DNA from: Candidatus Omnitrophota bacterium
GTDB lineage: Bacteria; Omnitrophota; Gorgyraeia; Tantalellales; Tantalellaceae
NCBI GenBank assembly: GCA_024277375.1
Contig: JAJRVD010000104.1
Coordinates: 1 to 40,912 of the forward strand
Direction of reading: 5' to 3'
DNA length: 40,912 bases
The notes under the pieces are model-generated. The model was not told the DNA's origin, made no database searches, and saw only the letters and a list, made by a program, of their open reading frames with translations. Shown here piece by piece: positions 1 through 7,266 of this stretch (the first letter of the stretch is position 1; every line of letters begins with the position of its first letter). Position numbers and translations under genes: made by a program.

Positions 1-160
1 GTTCTTACTTCAACAATAACAACCATTAGGGTATGCCATTTTTTTATTTTTTCAAAGACCTTATGCCAGATCCTTCGACTCGGGCTTCGCCCTCGCTCAG
101 GATGACACTTCGAAAGTGCCCACAATATGTTACACTATCACACATTCATGTCACATCCAT

Positions 161-285
161 TTACACATCAGCAGGGGTTCGATTTATCGAACCCGTTATA
201 ATCATCATTCTCCATTCCCTAGTTACGGAGCATTTTAAATGTATACATATCAGTAGGGGTTCGATTTATCGAACCCGTTATAAAA
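161..285. repeat. Two partial copies of the GTAGGGG/CGAACCC hairpin repeat
   Basis: Two near-identical stretches (about 161-205 and 241-285) carry AGGGGTTCGATTTATCGAACCC followed by GTTATA, a hairpin identical in type to half of the MITE-like element described at 541-655. Neither copy has the terminal inverted repeats, so these look like solo half-units. The remainder of bases 1-291 holds no gene I can support; bases 66-105 hold a copy of the second repeat family (GATCCTTCG...AGGATGACA). Confidence 0.7.
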
Positions 286-291
286 GCTCGC

Positions 292-483
292 CTATTTTCC
301 GGTTATGATCTTGTAGAGAGGCGGTATCGAAAGAACAATGCCCGCTACAATTATCCATACGCCATAGCCCCTCATTGATTTGGCAAATACTACGCCGAGT
401 CCAAAGCCGATCATAACCTTAGAAAAAATATGCAAACATATCATCGGTGTCGGTATTTTGCGTAAATTGTCGACATAACTCAT
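292..483 (-). CDS. Small two-helix membrane protein, 63 aa
   Basis: This is an unrecognised small protein of 63 residues. I chose the start at 483 because AAAGGAGG sits six bases upstream of that ATG; an in-frame ATG nine codons earlier has no such site. After a short polar N-terminus (MSYVDNLRKIP) it has two hydrophobic stretches, roughly residues 12-32 and 38-56, with a short basic loop (KSMRGYG) between them, and ends in KIITGK. It is the last gene on the minus strand in this part of the window, about 250 bases downstream of the DUF1622 gene and separated from it by a complete repeat element. No function can be assigned. It ends in TAG. Confidence 0.6.
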   Translation of the reverse strand: MSYVDNLRKIPTPMICLHIFSKVMIGFGLGVVFAKSMRGYGVWIIVAGIVLSIPPLYKIITGK

Positions 484-540
484 AATTCCTCCTTTGTTAG
501 AAGTTTCCATGGCCTCTGCAAAACGCTGTTTTTTTAATCA

Positions 541-655
541 GACTGTGTCGTAATGTAGGGGCTTGATTCATCAAGCCCGTTATATCGGGTTCGATAAATC
601 GAACCCCTACGATACATTGTATGCGCCCATTCGCAAAACAAATTACGGCACAGCC
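541..655. repeat. MITE-like repeat element, copy A (115 bp)
   Basis: The element is bounded by terminal inverted repeats GACTGTGTCGTAAT and ATTACGGCACAGCC, which match at 12 of 14 positions when one is reverse-complemented. Its core is GTAGGGGCTTGATTCATCAA, then GCCCGTTATATCGGG, then TTCGATAAATCGAACCCCTA, forming two adjacent hairpins inside an outer GTAGGGG/CCCCTAC stem. Copy B at 2442-2556 has the same 115-bp length and differs at few positions. No ORF is inside, so any mobility would need a transposase in trans. Confidence 0.85.
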
Positions 656-735
656 CTAATGACAAAAGTTCCGTTTTGCAGAACTCTAAAAAGTTTCCAG
701 CTACCGCGTAAGATACCGTATATATACGTATCTGT

Positions 736-1074
736 TTACTTCTCGTCGCATTTATGCCCTAAACTCATCTCTTTATTTACGGAATAACTTATTATCGTCC
801 GGATAACTACTATTGAACCCAAGACAGCCAATTCTTGGAGTGTTGGATTCATTACTGAACGGATAAGGTCCGCTGCTATCAAGAATTCCAACCCCATCAG
901 GATATAGGTTCCCAAGTGTTGGCGCATATAGTCCTTTTTTCTACATACATCCCCGCCAAGCAACCCCTTCGTTTCCAAGACAGCAAACTGCAACAAAGAC
1001 AGGACAGCACCCCACACAATAACAATTATTCCGGCTATTCCAATACCAAAAGATAAATAATGTATTATTTTCAT
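736..1074 (-). CDS. DUF1622 family membrane protein
   Basis: A 112-residue integral membrane protein with three hydrophobic segments (about residues 8-30, 55-72 and 82-98) separated by a polar loop containing GLLGGDVCRKKDYMRQHLG. The loop followed by the IVVIRTIISYSVNKEM block is the pattern I associate with the DUF1622 family, whose biochemical role is unknown. The start codon lies two bases after the TAG of the asparaginase gene, and its ribosome-binding site AGGAGG is made from the last two Arg codons of asparaginase. The two genes are therefore expected to be translationally coupled. Family assignment is from recollection of the pattern; the membrane topology is directly visible. Confidence 0.7.
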   Translation of the reverse strand: MKIIHYLSFGIGIAGIIVIVWGAVLSLLQFAVLETKGLLGGDVCRKKDYMRQHLGTYILMGLEFLIAADLIRSVMNPTLQELAVLGSIVVIRTIISYSVNKEMSLGHKCDEK

Positions 1075-1076
1075 CC

Positions 1077-2135
1077 CTACCTCCTAAAGTAGTTTGTAAG
1101 CTTGGTATGGTCTCCTTCTACCTCGGGAAGGGCCAACATAAGAAGAATACGCGCCTTAGCGCCGGGGAGGTCACCTCCGAGAATAACACCTGCTTTCTTA
1201 AGAGTTGCTCCCCCGCCGGCATCACCATAAATCGGGAAAACTCCGCCATTAAAGACTTGTGTAGTTATAATCACGGCTATCCCCTTACTTAAAGCGTATT
1301 GTACGGCTTTATATACTTCCGCGTTCACATTTCCCGCACCGACACCTTCTATAACTATACCATCCGCGCCCTCGGAGACCGCATAGCGAACAAAACTGCC
1401 ATCATCTCCGGCAAACGTCTCAAGAAGAACGACTTTAGGAAGATCTTTTGGTATCGGAAATTTTTGACGGTGAAGACGATCGTTAAAACGTGAAACTTTT
1501 CCCATCGCGATATACCCGAGATATCCTTTCTCTCCGGAATTAAAAGTCTGTATATTAGTTGAACTGGTTTTTCTGACATCCCTGGCAGAATTAATATATT
1601 GGTTAAGCGTAACCGTAACACCCCAATCACCTGCTTCATCGGAGCACACCTGCGTAACGGCATTTAAAATATTCACGGGCCCATCCGGAGACAAGTCGGA
1701 CGCGTCACGCATGGCCCCTACAAAAGTCACGGGTTTCTCGGTCTTGAGCGTAAGATCGAGAAAATATGCTCCTTCCGCCATCGTATCTGTTCCGTGAGTT
1801 ATGACCGCCCCTTTTACCGTGGGATCCAGAAGTTCCTTATCAACTGCTTTTGAAAGTCCCGCCCATAATTCGGGCGTCATTTGAGAGCTATCAATATTCG
1901 AGTAGCTGACAACCTTGATCTTCGCGACGTCTCTCAGGGCCGGTACCGCATCAATAAGAGCTTTTCCTGTGAGCGCGGGAATCGCCCCGCCGCCTTTAGG
2001 GTCGTCTTTTTCGGCTATAGTGCCTCCGGTCGTTACCACAACAACTGTTGGCAATTCCGCTTGTGAACTATTAGCGAAAAACATACACGACAAAACAAAA
2101 CAAATTATAAGGCTAATATTTTTCAATATCTTCAT
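1077..2135 (-). CDS. ansB: Type II (exported) L-asparaginase
   Basis: Hydrolyses L-asparagine to L-aspartate and ammonia, most likely in the periplasm. The ATG at 2135 is preceded by GGGGAGAGG and opens a Sec signal peptide (MKILKNISL, hydrophobic core, then NSSQAE), giving 352 residues, the usual size for the family. Both active-site threonine motifs are present: TTGGTIAE near residues 35-42 (nucleophile T39) and THGTDTM at 113-119. GAMRDASDLSPDGP supplies the conserved Asp/Lys-region loop. The aspartate it produces is the substrate of the AspT/AspD pair encoded at 7267-10532, so it plausibly feeds that system. It is followed immediately by a DUF1622 gene. Some type II enzymes also act on glutamine; the sequence alone does not settle that. 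Confidence 0.92.
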   Translation of the reverse strand: MKILKNISLIICFVLSCMFFANSSQAELPTVVVVTTGGTIAEKDDPKGGGAIPALTGKALIDAVPALRDVAKIKVVSYSNIDSSQMTPELWAGLSKAVDKELLDPTVKGAVITHGTDTMAEGAYFLDLTLKTEKPVTFVGAMRDASDLSPDGPVNILNAVTQVCSDEAGDWGVTVTLNQYINSARDVRKTSSTNIQTFNSGEKGYLGYIAMGKVSRFNDRLHRQKFPIPKDLPKVVLLETFAGDDGSFVRYAVSEGADGIVIEGVGAGNVNAEVYKAVQYALSKGIAVIITTQVFNGGVFPIYGDAGGGATLKKAGVILGGDLPGAKARILLMLALPEVEGDHTKLTNYFRR

Positions 2136-2184
2136 TACATTCCTCTCCCCTATCATTCTGAGGCTCCAAAGGAGCCGAAGAATC

Positions 2185-2361
2185 TCAAATAATACTTTCG
2201 TACAAATCCTCCCACTTATTGAATTTTTCGGTAAACCCTTCCACTAGTTTATGTTTGTGTTCATACACCCTTTTCACTAAGTCACTTGTTACTCCTGGAT
2301 ATAAGGAGACTTTATTATGTACATTCGTCAAAATATACGTATATCCATTCTTTTTATTCAT
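2185..2361 (-). pseudogene. Internally deleted GIY-YIG nuclease remnant, 58 codons
   Basis: A 58-codon ORF opens with ATG at 2361 and reads NKKNGYTYILTNVHNK, SLYPGVTSDLVKRVYEHK and HKLVEGFTEKFN, the N-terminal half of a small URI-type GIY-YIG endonuclease. It then passes directly to KWEDLYESII and a TGA, which resembles the extreme C-terminus of the same family (typically a NPEWRDLYEE-like tail). The roughly 40 residues between, including the segment carrying the catalytic Glu, are missing. The YIG element is degenerate (YPG). I read it as an in-frame internal deletion of a dead gene. It lies in the 554-base space between the asparaginase gene and the exported 142-aa protein, among repeat elements. 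Confidence 0.75.
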
Positions 2362-2441
2362 ATTCCGGATCCTTCGCTTCGCTGGATGACAGCAGAAGCA
2401 TCACTTCCCTTTTAACCACAACCTATCTCCACTGTCATTCA

Positions 2442-2556
2442 GACTGTGTCGTAATGTAGGGGCTTGATTCATCAAGCCCGTTATATCGGGTTCGATAAAT
2501 CGAACCCCTACGATACATTGTATGCGGCCATCCGCAAAACGAATTACGACACAGCC
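2442..2556. repeat. MITE-like repeat element, copy B (115 bp)
   Basis: A second full copy in the same orientation as the element at 541-655 and of identical length. Its ends are GACTGTGTCGTAAT and ATTACGACACAGCC. The few differences from copy A are scattered (for example CGGCCATCCGC versus CGCCCATTCGC) and do not affect the hairpin stems. Immediately after it, to about 2645, lie copies of the second repeat family (CATTCTGAGGAG...GAAGAATCTC and AGATCCTTCG...CATGACA). Confidence 0.85.
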
Positions 2557-2689
2557 TTATTCTGAGGAGCTCATTTGAGAAGCAAATGACAACGAAGAAT
2601 CTCATTCCCAGATCCTTCGTTCGGCCCTCTGGGCCTCTCTCATGACAAAAGTAAAGCACCCCAGAACTCAACAAACTCAATAAACACAA

Positions 2690-3118
2690 TTAATCTACCA
2701 AAGTCTTCATCTCATTGGATTTAATTTTGGTTTTTTTCGCGTATTCGCTCGATTCAAGAACTATACCTTTCGCGAAATTCTTTTCATTGAAAGTATAGTA
2801 ATTAATAGATACCGTGTCCCCGGGTGATATCTCTCCAACCGAAGAGACAATCGTGAAATATGTATGCTCTTCAACAAAATAGGTTCCAACATCACCATTA
2901 GCCTTGACGGTTAACGAATTCTCCGCGACATTTACGCTAAGTACTTTGCCGGAAACATTTGAATCCGTCTCTCTTTGGGCTACTCTGGCGTCAGACTCCA
3001 CCTCTTCATTCGTAGTTTTCAAGTCCTCCTCCACATCCCACGGGTTACCCGCAAACGCTGGAACAGTAAGTACGGTAAAAAAACATAAGGACACAATGGA
3101 CATTACATTTTTTTTCAT
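2690..3118 (-). CDS. Exported small beta-rich protein, 142 aa
   Basis: Unrecognised protein with a clear Sec signal peptide (MKKNVMSIVSLCFFTVLTVP, then AFAGNP) followed by an acidic linker rich in Glu and Asp (residues about 28-52). From about residue 54 the strand-rich pattern SGKVLSVNVAENSLTVKANG, then PGDTVSINYYTF, resembles the small beta-barrel seen in DUF5666-like and OB-like exported proteins; this is a fold guess only. It starts three bases after the stop of the exported PSD-like decarboxylase gene with a weak AAGGAA site, so the two are very likely co-translated. It may work with that enzyme outside the cytoplasm, for example as a partner or stabiliser, but there is no direct evidence. 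Confidence 0.7.
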   Translation of the reverse strand: MKKNVMSIVSLCFFTVLTVPAFAGNPWDVEEDLKTTNEEVESDARVAQRETDSNVSGKVLSVNVAENSLTVKANGDVGTYFVEEHTYFTIVSSVGEISPGDTVSINYYTFNEKNFAKGIVLESSEYAKKTKIKSNEMKTLVD

Positions 3119-3121
3119 ATT

Positions 3122-4372
3122 TTATTCCTTAGTCATAACCCCATACGCCTCACCCATAAGGAGATGTTTCCCAACCTCCGCGGTAATTTTAAACCCGGCC
3201 TCTTTCTGAAAAAGCATAACAAAATCAGAACCCCCGAACTTGAAAGTACCAAGCATATCACCTTTCTCATGGGTAATACCCACCTGAACAATGTCCTCAA
3301 AGTTAACGGAAGAGACTTGCGCCATGCCCATCGGAAGGAGCGCTACCAATCCGTATTTATCTGTATCCATGATCACACAACCGCGGGTCTGCGTAAACTG
3401 CCAACCCGTTGAATCTATCGGAGCGTATTTGCCGGCTTTAGCGTCCCATTTTACTTCCAGGGCTACATTCTTCTCTATTATCGCCTTTTCTTTTATCTCG
3501 CCTGTAACCGCAAAATGATACCGGTGATAATCGTTCACATTCAGGAACGTGTGCGTAAGAACGCCGCCGCGAAACGCGTCTTTATACTTACTATCTTTCG
3601 CCAAAAGATCTCCCACATTGTAATACGTCGCAAGTTTTATCTTAAGACCCGATTCCACCTTTATCCTGGAATCTTCGTCTATCGCCCATACTCCCTGAGG
3701 AACAGAATCGGCCGGAGCGACAACTACCGACTCATCGTCCGGTGAAGCTATCGGCCTCTTGTTTTTTGACTTTAAATATTTGGAGAAAAAACGGTTCCAG
3801 GTATCCCAATTAGACGCGGGTTCGTACCAATCTTTTTGTAAGCCGAAACGAGGGTCTGCGTAAAAACCCTTATAAGAGTCTTCATCCCATGACGCTTCGG
3901 TATCCAGAAACGCTCCCCATGTCTTTACATAATCGCGCGTCCATGCTGAAAATGGCCCGTAATACTGAATGGCATTCTTAAACAAACCTTTACCTTCCAA
4001 ATCCGAGAGAGGTTGATCCACAAGAAAATAAAAATAACATATTATCTGCATTATCTGCTGACGTATAAGATTTTTCGGATTATCCAATACTTCTTTAGGG
4101 ATAAGGTCTACCGACCCATCTATAAAATCATAGTATTCCTCGATACTCTGAGCGGGATTCGTCACTTTGTCCGGGTTGATCGCCTTAGCTTTCGCGAGTG
4201 ACTCTTCCAACATCTTACCAACCTCTGGTTTCTCCGCAATAAGCTCAATAAGAGCTTTGGTTAATGGTCTATGCCCAACTTCGGCCGCTACGCCCACACT
4301 GGAACACAACACCATTCCCGCCATCAATACCACAACCATCCAAGACCTTGCCTTACAAATGTTTTTCGTCAT
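3122..4372 (-). CDS. Exported PSD-like (PsiD-type) pyruvoyl decarboxylase
   Basis: A 416-residue member of the phosphatidylserine decarboxylase superfamily with an N-terminal Sec signal peptide (residues 1-30, ending GVAAEVG). The start at 4372 is set by AAGGAGG upstream. Residues about 130-225 carry the PSD-associated domain found in fungal PsiD-type enzymes (TWNRFFSKYLKSKNKRPI, then PADS). The catalytic domain has Asp222 in PADS, His283/His286 in DYHRYH, and the self-cleavage serine Ser382 in FGGSDF, equivalent to LGST in E. coli Psd. There is no membrane anchor beyond the signal peptide. PsiD is a tryptophan decarboxylase, and an amino-acid substrate fits the neighbours (dipeptidase, arginine decarboxylase, asparaginase), but phosphatidylserine or another carboxylate cannot be excluded. 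A MITE-like repeat separates it from the upstream dipeptidase gene; downstream it is tightly linked to a small exported protein. Confidence 0.85.
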   Translation of the reverse strand: MTKNICKARSWMVVVLMAGMVLCSSVGVAAEVGHRPLTKALIELIAEKPEVGKMLEESLAKAKAINPDKVTNPAQSIEEYYDFIDGSVDLIPKEVLDNPKNLIRQQIMQIICYFYFLVDQPLSDLEGKGLFKNAIQYYGPFSAWTRDYVKTWGAFLDTEASWDEDSYKGFYADPRFGLQKDWYEPASNWDTWNRFFSKYLKSKNKRPIASPDDESVVVAPADSVPQGVWAIDEDSRIKVESGLKIKLATYYNVGDLLAKDSKYKDAFRGGVLTHTFLNVNDYHRYHFAVTGEIKEKAIIEKNVALEVKWDAKAGKYAPIDSTGWQFTQTRGCVIMDTDKYGLVALLPMGMAQVSSVNFEDIVQVGITHEKGDMLGTFKFGGSDFVMLFQKEAGFKITAEVGKHLLMGEAYGVMTKE

Positions 4373-4431
4373 ACCATCCTCCTTTTTTACAGATCCTTTA
4401 GAATCCTGCAAAATGGAACTTTCGTCATTCG

Positions 4432-4564
4432 AACTGTGTCATAATTCGTTTTGCGAATGGTCGCATACAATATATTGGTCGCATACACTACATTGTGGGG
4501 GTTCGATTCATCGAACCCGATATAACGGGCTTGATGAATCAAGCCCCTACATTATGACACAGTC
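4432..4564. repeat. MITE-like repeat element, copy C (133 bp, inverted)
   Basis: Opposite orientation to copies A and B. Ends are AACTGTGTCATAATT and ATTATGACACAGTC. The TCGAACCC/GGGTTCGA and GGGCTTGATGAATCAAGCCC hairpins are retained. A short duplication (GTCGCATACAATATATTG followed by GTCGCATACACTACATTG) explains the extra length. It separates the C69 dipeptidase gene from the PSD-like gene; the rest of the 274-base gap contains a copy of the second repeat family near 4580-4605 and no gene. Confidence 0.85.
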
Positions 4565-4646
4565 TGATTAAAAAAACAGCTTCTTCGCTTTGCTCAGGAT
4601 GACGGCTTGGGCAACCATTCCCCATACAACCTATCACTAACCCCTA

Positions 4647-6389
4647 TCACCTTTTTGTTGTTTCTTTCTGCTTTCCATATGTCGTAGGTCCATCCGGCCA
4701 TTTGGATCGCGCGTACCACTCTTCGGGATACCCGACTTCCTGAGCCATTTTGTTTGGCTCGTTAATATAACCGTCGTCATATTTCGCGACAAGCCTCCAC
4801 GCAAAGTCCCACCACCCGGCGACAACCTGATTGGCCTGGTTATTACAATATTCCGTGAGCATAACCCTTGCCTTTTCAGGGTCTTTTTTATATACGCTAA
4901 ACGCCTTCTTATCCATCTTCTTCATACCTTCGATCTCAGCCAACTCTATATCGTTCTGTTTTTCCTGGATATCTTTGATTATGTAACTATATTTTATAGC
5001 CGCCCAGTTGGCTACAAAATTAAAAGCCCACCAAGCACTCTTCTGACTGAATTCTGCCGGATCACAAGTATAATACGGCTCGGCGATACTTTTTACACCA
5101 ACGTAAAAGGGAACATAACAAGTACTCATCGGTTCATCCGGGCCAAACCATACTATCCCGCCTATTGGATCCGGCAACCATCCGCGAGCCTGACACACAT
5201 AACTGAACCCGCATCTGAATATCGAGATCGGTCTTTCCCACGCGCCTTTTTTCGGAGCGTTCGGATCGGATGTATCACCTTTAGCGTCCATTGGCCCGGG
5301 ATAACGATAAGGACTGCCAAAAGGCCCGGCTGTAACACCTTTTGAAAGATCGAACTCGGTGCCCTGGTAATAGTTGCGGTACAAGGCCATAACATCACGC
5401 ACACCAAACTTCTTGTCCGGTTTTATTGAGAACTTGAATTTTTTGGTAAACCCGTCTTTCACCTCAGGAGTCAACTTTAATGAAGGTGCTATTCGACTTT
5501 GCAAACTCCACACTCTTCGCAGAGAGTAGTATGGATGGTTGTATTCACCTAAGCTCACGGTCCTCAGCCAATCCAACTTACCGTCGGAAGGTTTCCACCA
5601 GCCATATTTTTCCGCAACACTATGAAGATTACTTGAGTAAAGCATATCCGGGTCTTTAGTGTCAATTTCGCGAATACGTAGTTCATTTGAAGCGACAAAT
5701 ATTTCACCCGCCGGAACTTTTTTTGCTACCCAGAGCCCCCCTTTCCCTTCGGGGCTGGGTGCCATCTCAATCACCCACCCTTCTTCTGTGTCGCCAATAG
5801 GCAATGTTTCACCCGTACCATAATATCCGTAGGTCTCTATAAGTTCGCCTATCAACTCCACAGCTTCGCGTGCTGTCGTACAGCGTTCCGCCGCTACACG
5901 GCTGAGTTCGGCGCTATAAAAAATAAGTGTTCCCGGAACAGGATCAGGCTGGATCTTCGTCCCATCGGTACACTCACCGAACATCAGCTGATGCTCATTC
6001 ATTATACCGTACGATCCGTCAAAATACGCGTACGTATGTTCAACTTGGGGGATATGGCCCAGCGGTATACTTTGCGGTTGGTCGAGATCAACATAAGTGG
6101 GACCTCGATGAGTACCGACATATCTTCTCAATGTATACCCGTGATATTCGGGTTTGTCCCCCAATGCGCTCGCGTCATAATAAACAGGGCGAAGCGATCC
6201 AGGTTCATGGTCAGCGGCCGGCACATAGACCAGACGTTGATCGAACAGTTCACTGTCATCCGAATGAGCAACAAACACCGAACCGTCTTCCGTCGCTTCT
6301 TTGGTTACAAGTATCGTGGTACAGGCAAACGCTGAAACGGAAGAAAACAAAAAAACCACACTCACGATCAAGCCAATTAATCTCCTCAT
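4647..6389 (-). CDS. Exported dipeptidase, peptidase family C69
   Basis: A 580-residue Ntn-type dipeptidase of the PepD/C69 family. The signal peptide (residues 1-22, ending SVSAFA) is followed directly by CTTILVTKEATEDGS, so signal peptidase cleavage would itself expose Cys23 as the N-terminal nucleophile of the mature enzyme. Other family blocks include VAHSDDSE, GIMNEHQLMFGECTDG, ARVMLTEYCNN and a Trp-rich segment (GWWDFAWRL). The family hydrolyses a broad range of dipeptides and the product amino acids would be available to the nearby antiporters and decarboxylases. Start at 6389 is supported by AGAGAGG. It begins 24 bases after the PvlArgDC gene and probably shares its transcript. AFAC is not a good lipobox, so a lipoprotein is less likely. 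Confidence 0.9.
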   Translation of the reverse strand: MRRLIGLIVSVVFLFSSVSAFACTTILVTKEATEDGSVFVAHSDDSELFDQRLVYVPAADHEPGSLRPVYYDASALGDKPEYHGYTLRRYVGTHRGPTYVDLDQPQSIPLGHIPQVEHTYAYFDGSYGIMNEHQLMFGECTDGTKIQPDPVPGTLIFYSAELSRVAAERCTTAREAVELIGELIETYGYYGTGETLPIGDTEEGWVIEMAPSPEGKGGLWVAKKVPAGEIFVASNELRIREIDTKDPDMLYSSNLHSVAEKYGWWKPSDGKLDWLRTVSLGEYNHPYYSLRRVWSLQSRIAPSLKLTPEVKDGFTKKFKFSIKPDKKFGVRDVMALYRNYYQGTEFDLSKGVTAGPFGSPYRYPGPMDAKGDTSDPNAPKKGAWERPISIFRCGFSYVCQARGWLPDPIGGIVWFGPDEPMSTCYVPFYVGVKSIAEPYYTCDPAEFSQKSAWWAFNFVANWAAIKYSYIIKDIQEKQNDIELAEIEGMKKMDKKAFSVYKKDPEKARVMLTEYCNNQANQVVAGWWDFAWRLVAKYDDGYINEPNKMAQEVGYPEEWYARSKWPDGPTTYGKQKETTKR

Positions 6390-6413
6390 AAAGCACCTCT
6401 CTTTTTTTATTAT

Positions 6414-7067
6414 CTATTCGACTTTAACTGCATCAGGATATATGAAGTTTAAAAACCCAAGCGCCGACAAAGCAATGCCATACTTCTTTTTAATACGAAG
6501 AGAGGTTATACTGAATTTCATCTCCCCATCCTGCTTCAATCCCCGAATACTAAGCTCATGATTCAGCGATTTAGTTAGCTGTTCAACCGCATCTTCTTTG
6601 GCTTGGTCCGCGTTTACTATCTCCCCTTTATAAACCCGTTCGTACTCCGCGGCAAACCCGCCTATTTTATCCCCTTTATCATTTATGGCCCATACCCGGC
6701 CAAGACCCGCGGCTACCGTATCACCTTTCAATCCTCCCGCTTTCGCCATAATTGTTTCCAGAACCGCTCCATGATGAAAATACTTTTTCGTTTTAGAGAG
6801 GGCTACCTCTCGAGATTCAGGCGGGAGCACCGAAGTATAATAAACAACATTAAAGTTCTCTATTCCTGCCTCCAAAAGAGCTAAGTCGTACGAAAAAGTC
6901 TCGTATGGATCCGGCAGTATTCCGTCATCGGATTCACCAGTCCCGGTCGTCGCGATATAATCCGTCGGGATCCTGGGGCCAGACGTACTTTCGGCATACG
7001 CCTCCATGCCATTAACCAACCCCAGACTTAACACAAAACATACCATAACGATTTTTAGTGTTCTCAT
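6414..7067 (-). CDS. Exported pyruvoyl-dependent arginine decarboxylase-like protein
   Basis: A 217-residue PvlArgDC family protein, expected to convert L-arginine to agmatine and CO2. After a Sec signal peptide (residues 1-25, ending EAYAES) the family blocks appear in order: PTDYIATTGTGES, SYDLALLEAGIENFNVVYYT, SVLPPES, then HHGAVLETIMAKAGG and FAAEYERVYKGE. The proenzyme cleavage point is T78-S79, the Thr-Ser pair reported for the Chlamydia enzyme rather than the Ser-Ser of Methanocaldococcus; Ser79 would become the pyruvoyl group. The conserved EYE contains the Glu known to be catalytic in the archaeal enzyme. Known PvlArgDC proteins are cytoplasmic, so the signal peptide is unusual. Start at 7067 has GGGAGGAG upstream. 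It sits downstream of aspT across a large hairpin and just upstream of the C69 dipeptidase gene. Confidence 0.85.
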   Translation of the reverse strand: MRTLKIVMVCFVLSLGLVNGMEAYAESTSGPRIPTDYIATTGTGESDDGILPDPYETFSYDLALLEAGIENFNVVYYTSVLPPESREVALSKTKKYFHHGAVLETIMAKAGGLKGDTVAAGLGRVWAINDKGDKIGGFAAEYERVYKGEIVNADQAKEDAVEQLTKSLNHELSIRGLKQDGEMKFSITSLRIKKKYGIALSALGFLNFIYPDAVKVE

Positions 7068-7139
7068 CTTTACTCCTCCCTTTGTGCTTTATTCACGATC
7101 TATCTCCAAAAGCCATGTCGACCCTATGTTATTCCGTAC

Positions 7140-7237
7140 AGAGGTATCGGTAGAGGTGCCGCGCGCAGTCCGTAAAAGGTGGGGACTGTCCCCTCCTTTT
7201 ACGCCTGTTTGAGCACGGCACCTCTACCAATATCTCT
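7140..7237. terminator. Nested long hairpins between aspT and the PvlArgDC gene
   Basis: An outer 22-bp inverted repeat with two mismatches (arms 7140-7161 and 7216-7237, shared core GGTAGAGGTGCCG) encloses an inner hairpin at 7171-7203 whose arms are CGTAAAAGG and CCTTTTACG around GGGGACTGTCCCC. There is no strong T-run, so it may act as an mRNA-stabilising or attenuating structure, or be a REP-type element. The GGGGACTGTCCCC core is a motif I associate with REP elements linked to Y1 transposases. Nothing else is visible in the 199-base gap. Confidence 0.7.
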
Positions 7238-7266
7238 ATAATTCAGCACCCATCCGCTAATATTCC

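Noticed and set aside
161-285. CRISPR-like array from two near-identical repeats
   Set aside because: Only two units, each an internal hairpin of the dispersed family; no regular spacers and no cas genes.
1355-1663. 102-codon minus-strand frame inside the asparaginase gene
   Set aside because: It is an alternative frame of a conserved gene and shows no protein family pattern.
6321-6389. C69 dipeptidase as a lipoprotein because Cys follows the signal peptide
   Set aside because: The residues before the Cys (AFA) do not form a lipobox and the Cys is the known catalytic N-terminus of the family.
5927-6391. Long plus-strand frames opposite the C69 gene and similar frames opposite other genes
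   Set aside because: They are antisense shadows with no ribosome-binding site or family pattern, while the opposite strand holds a clear conserved protein.
3122-7067. Exported decarboxylases as direct generators of proton motive force
   Set aside because: Decarboxylation outside the cytoplasm consumes protons of the outer compartment, which would lower rather than raise the gradient. Only the cytoplasmic AspD and GadB fit that role.
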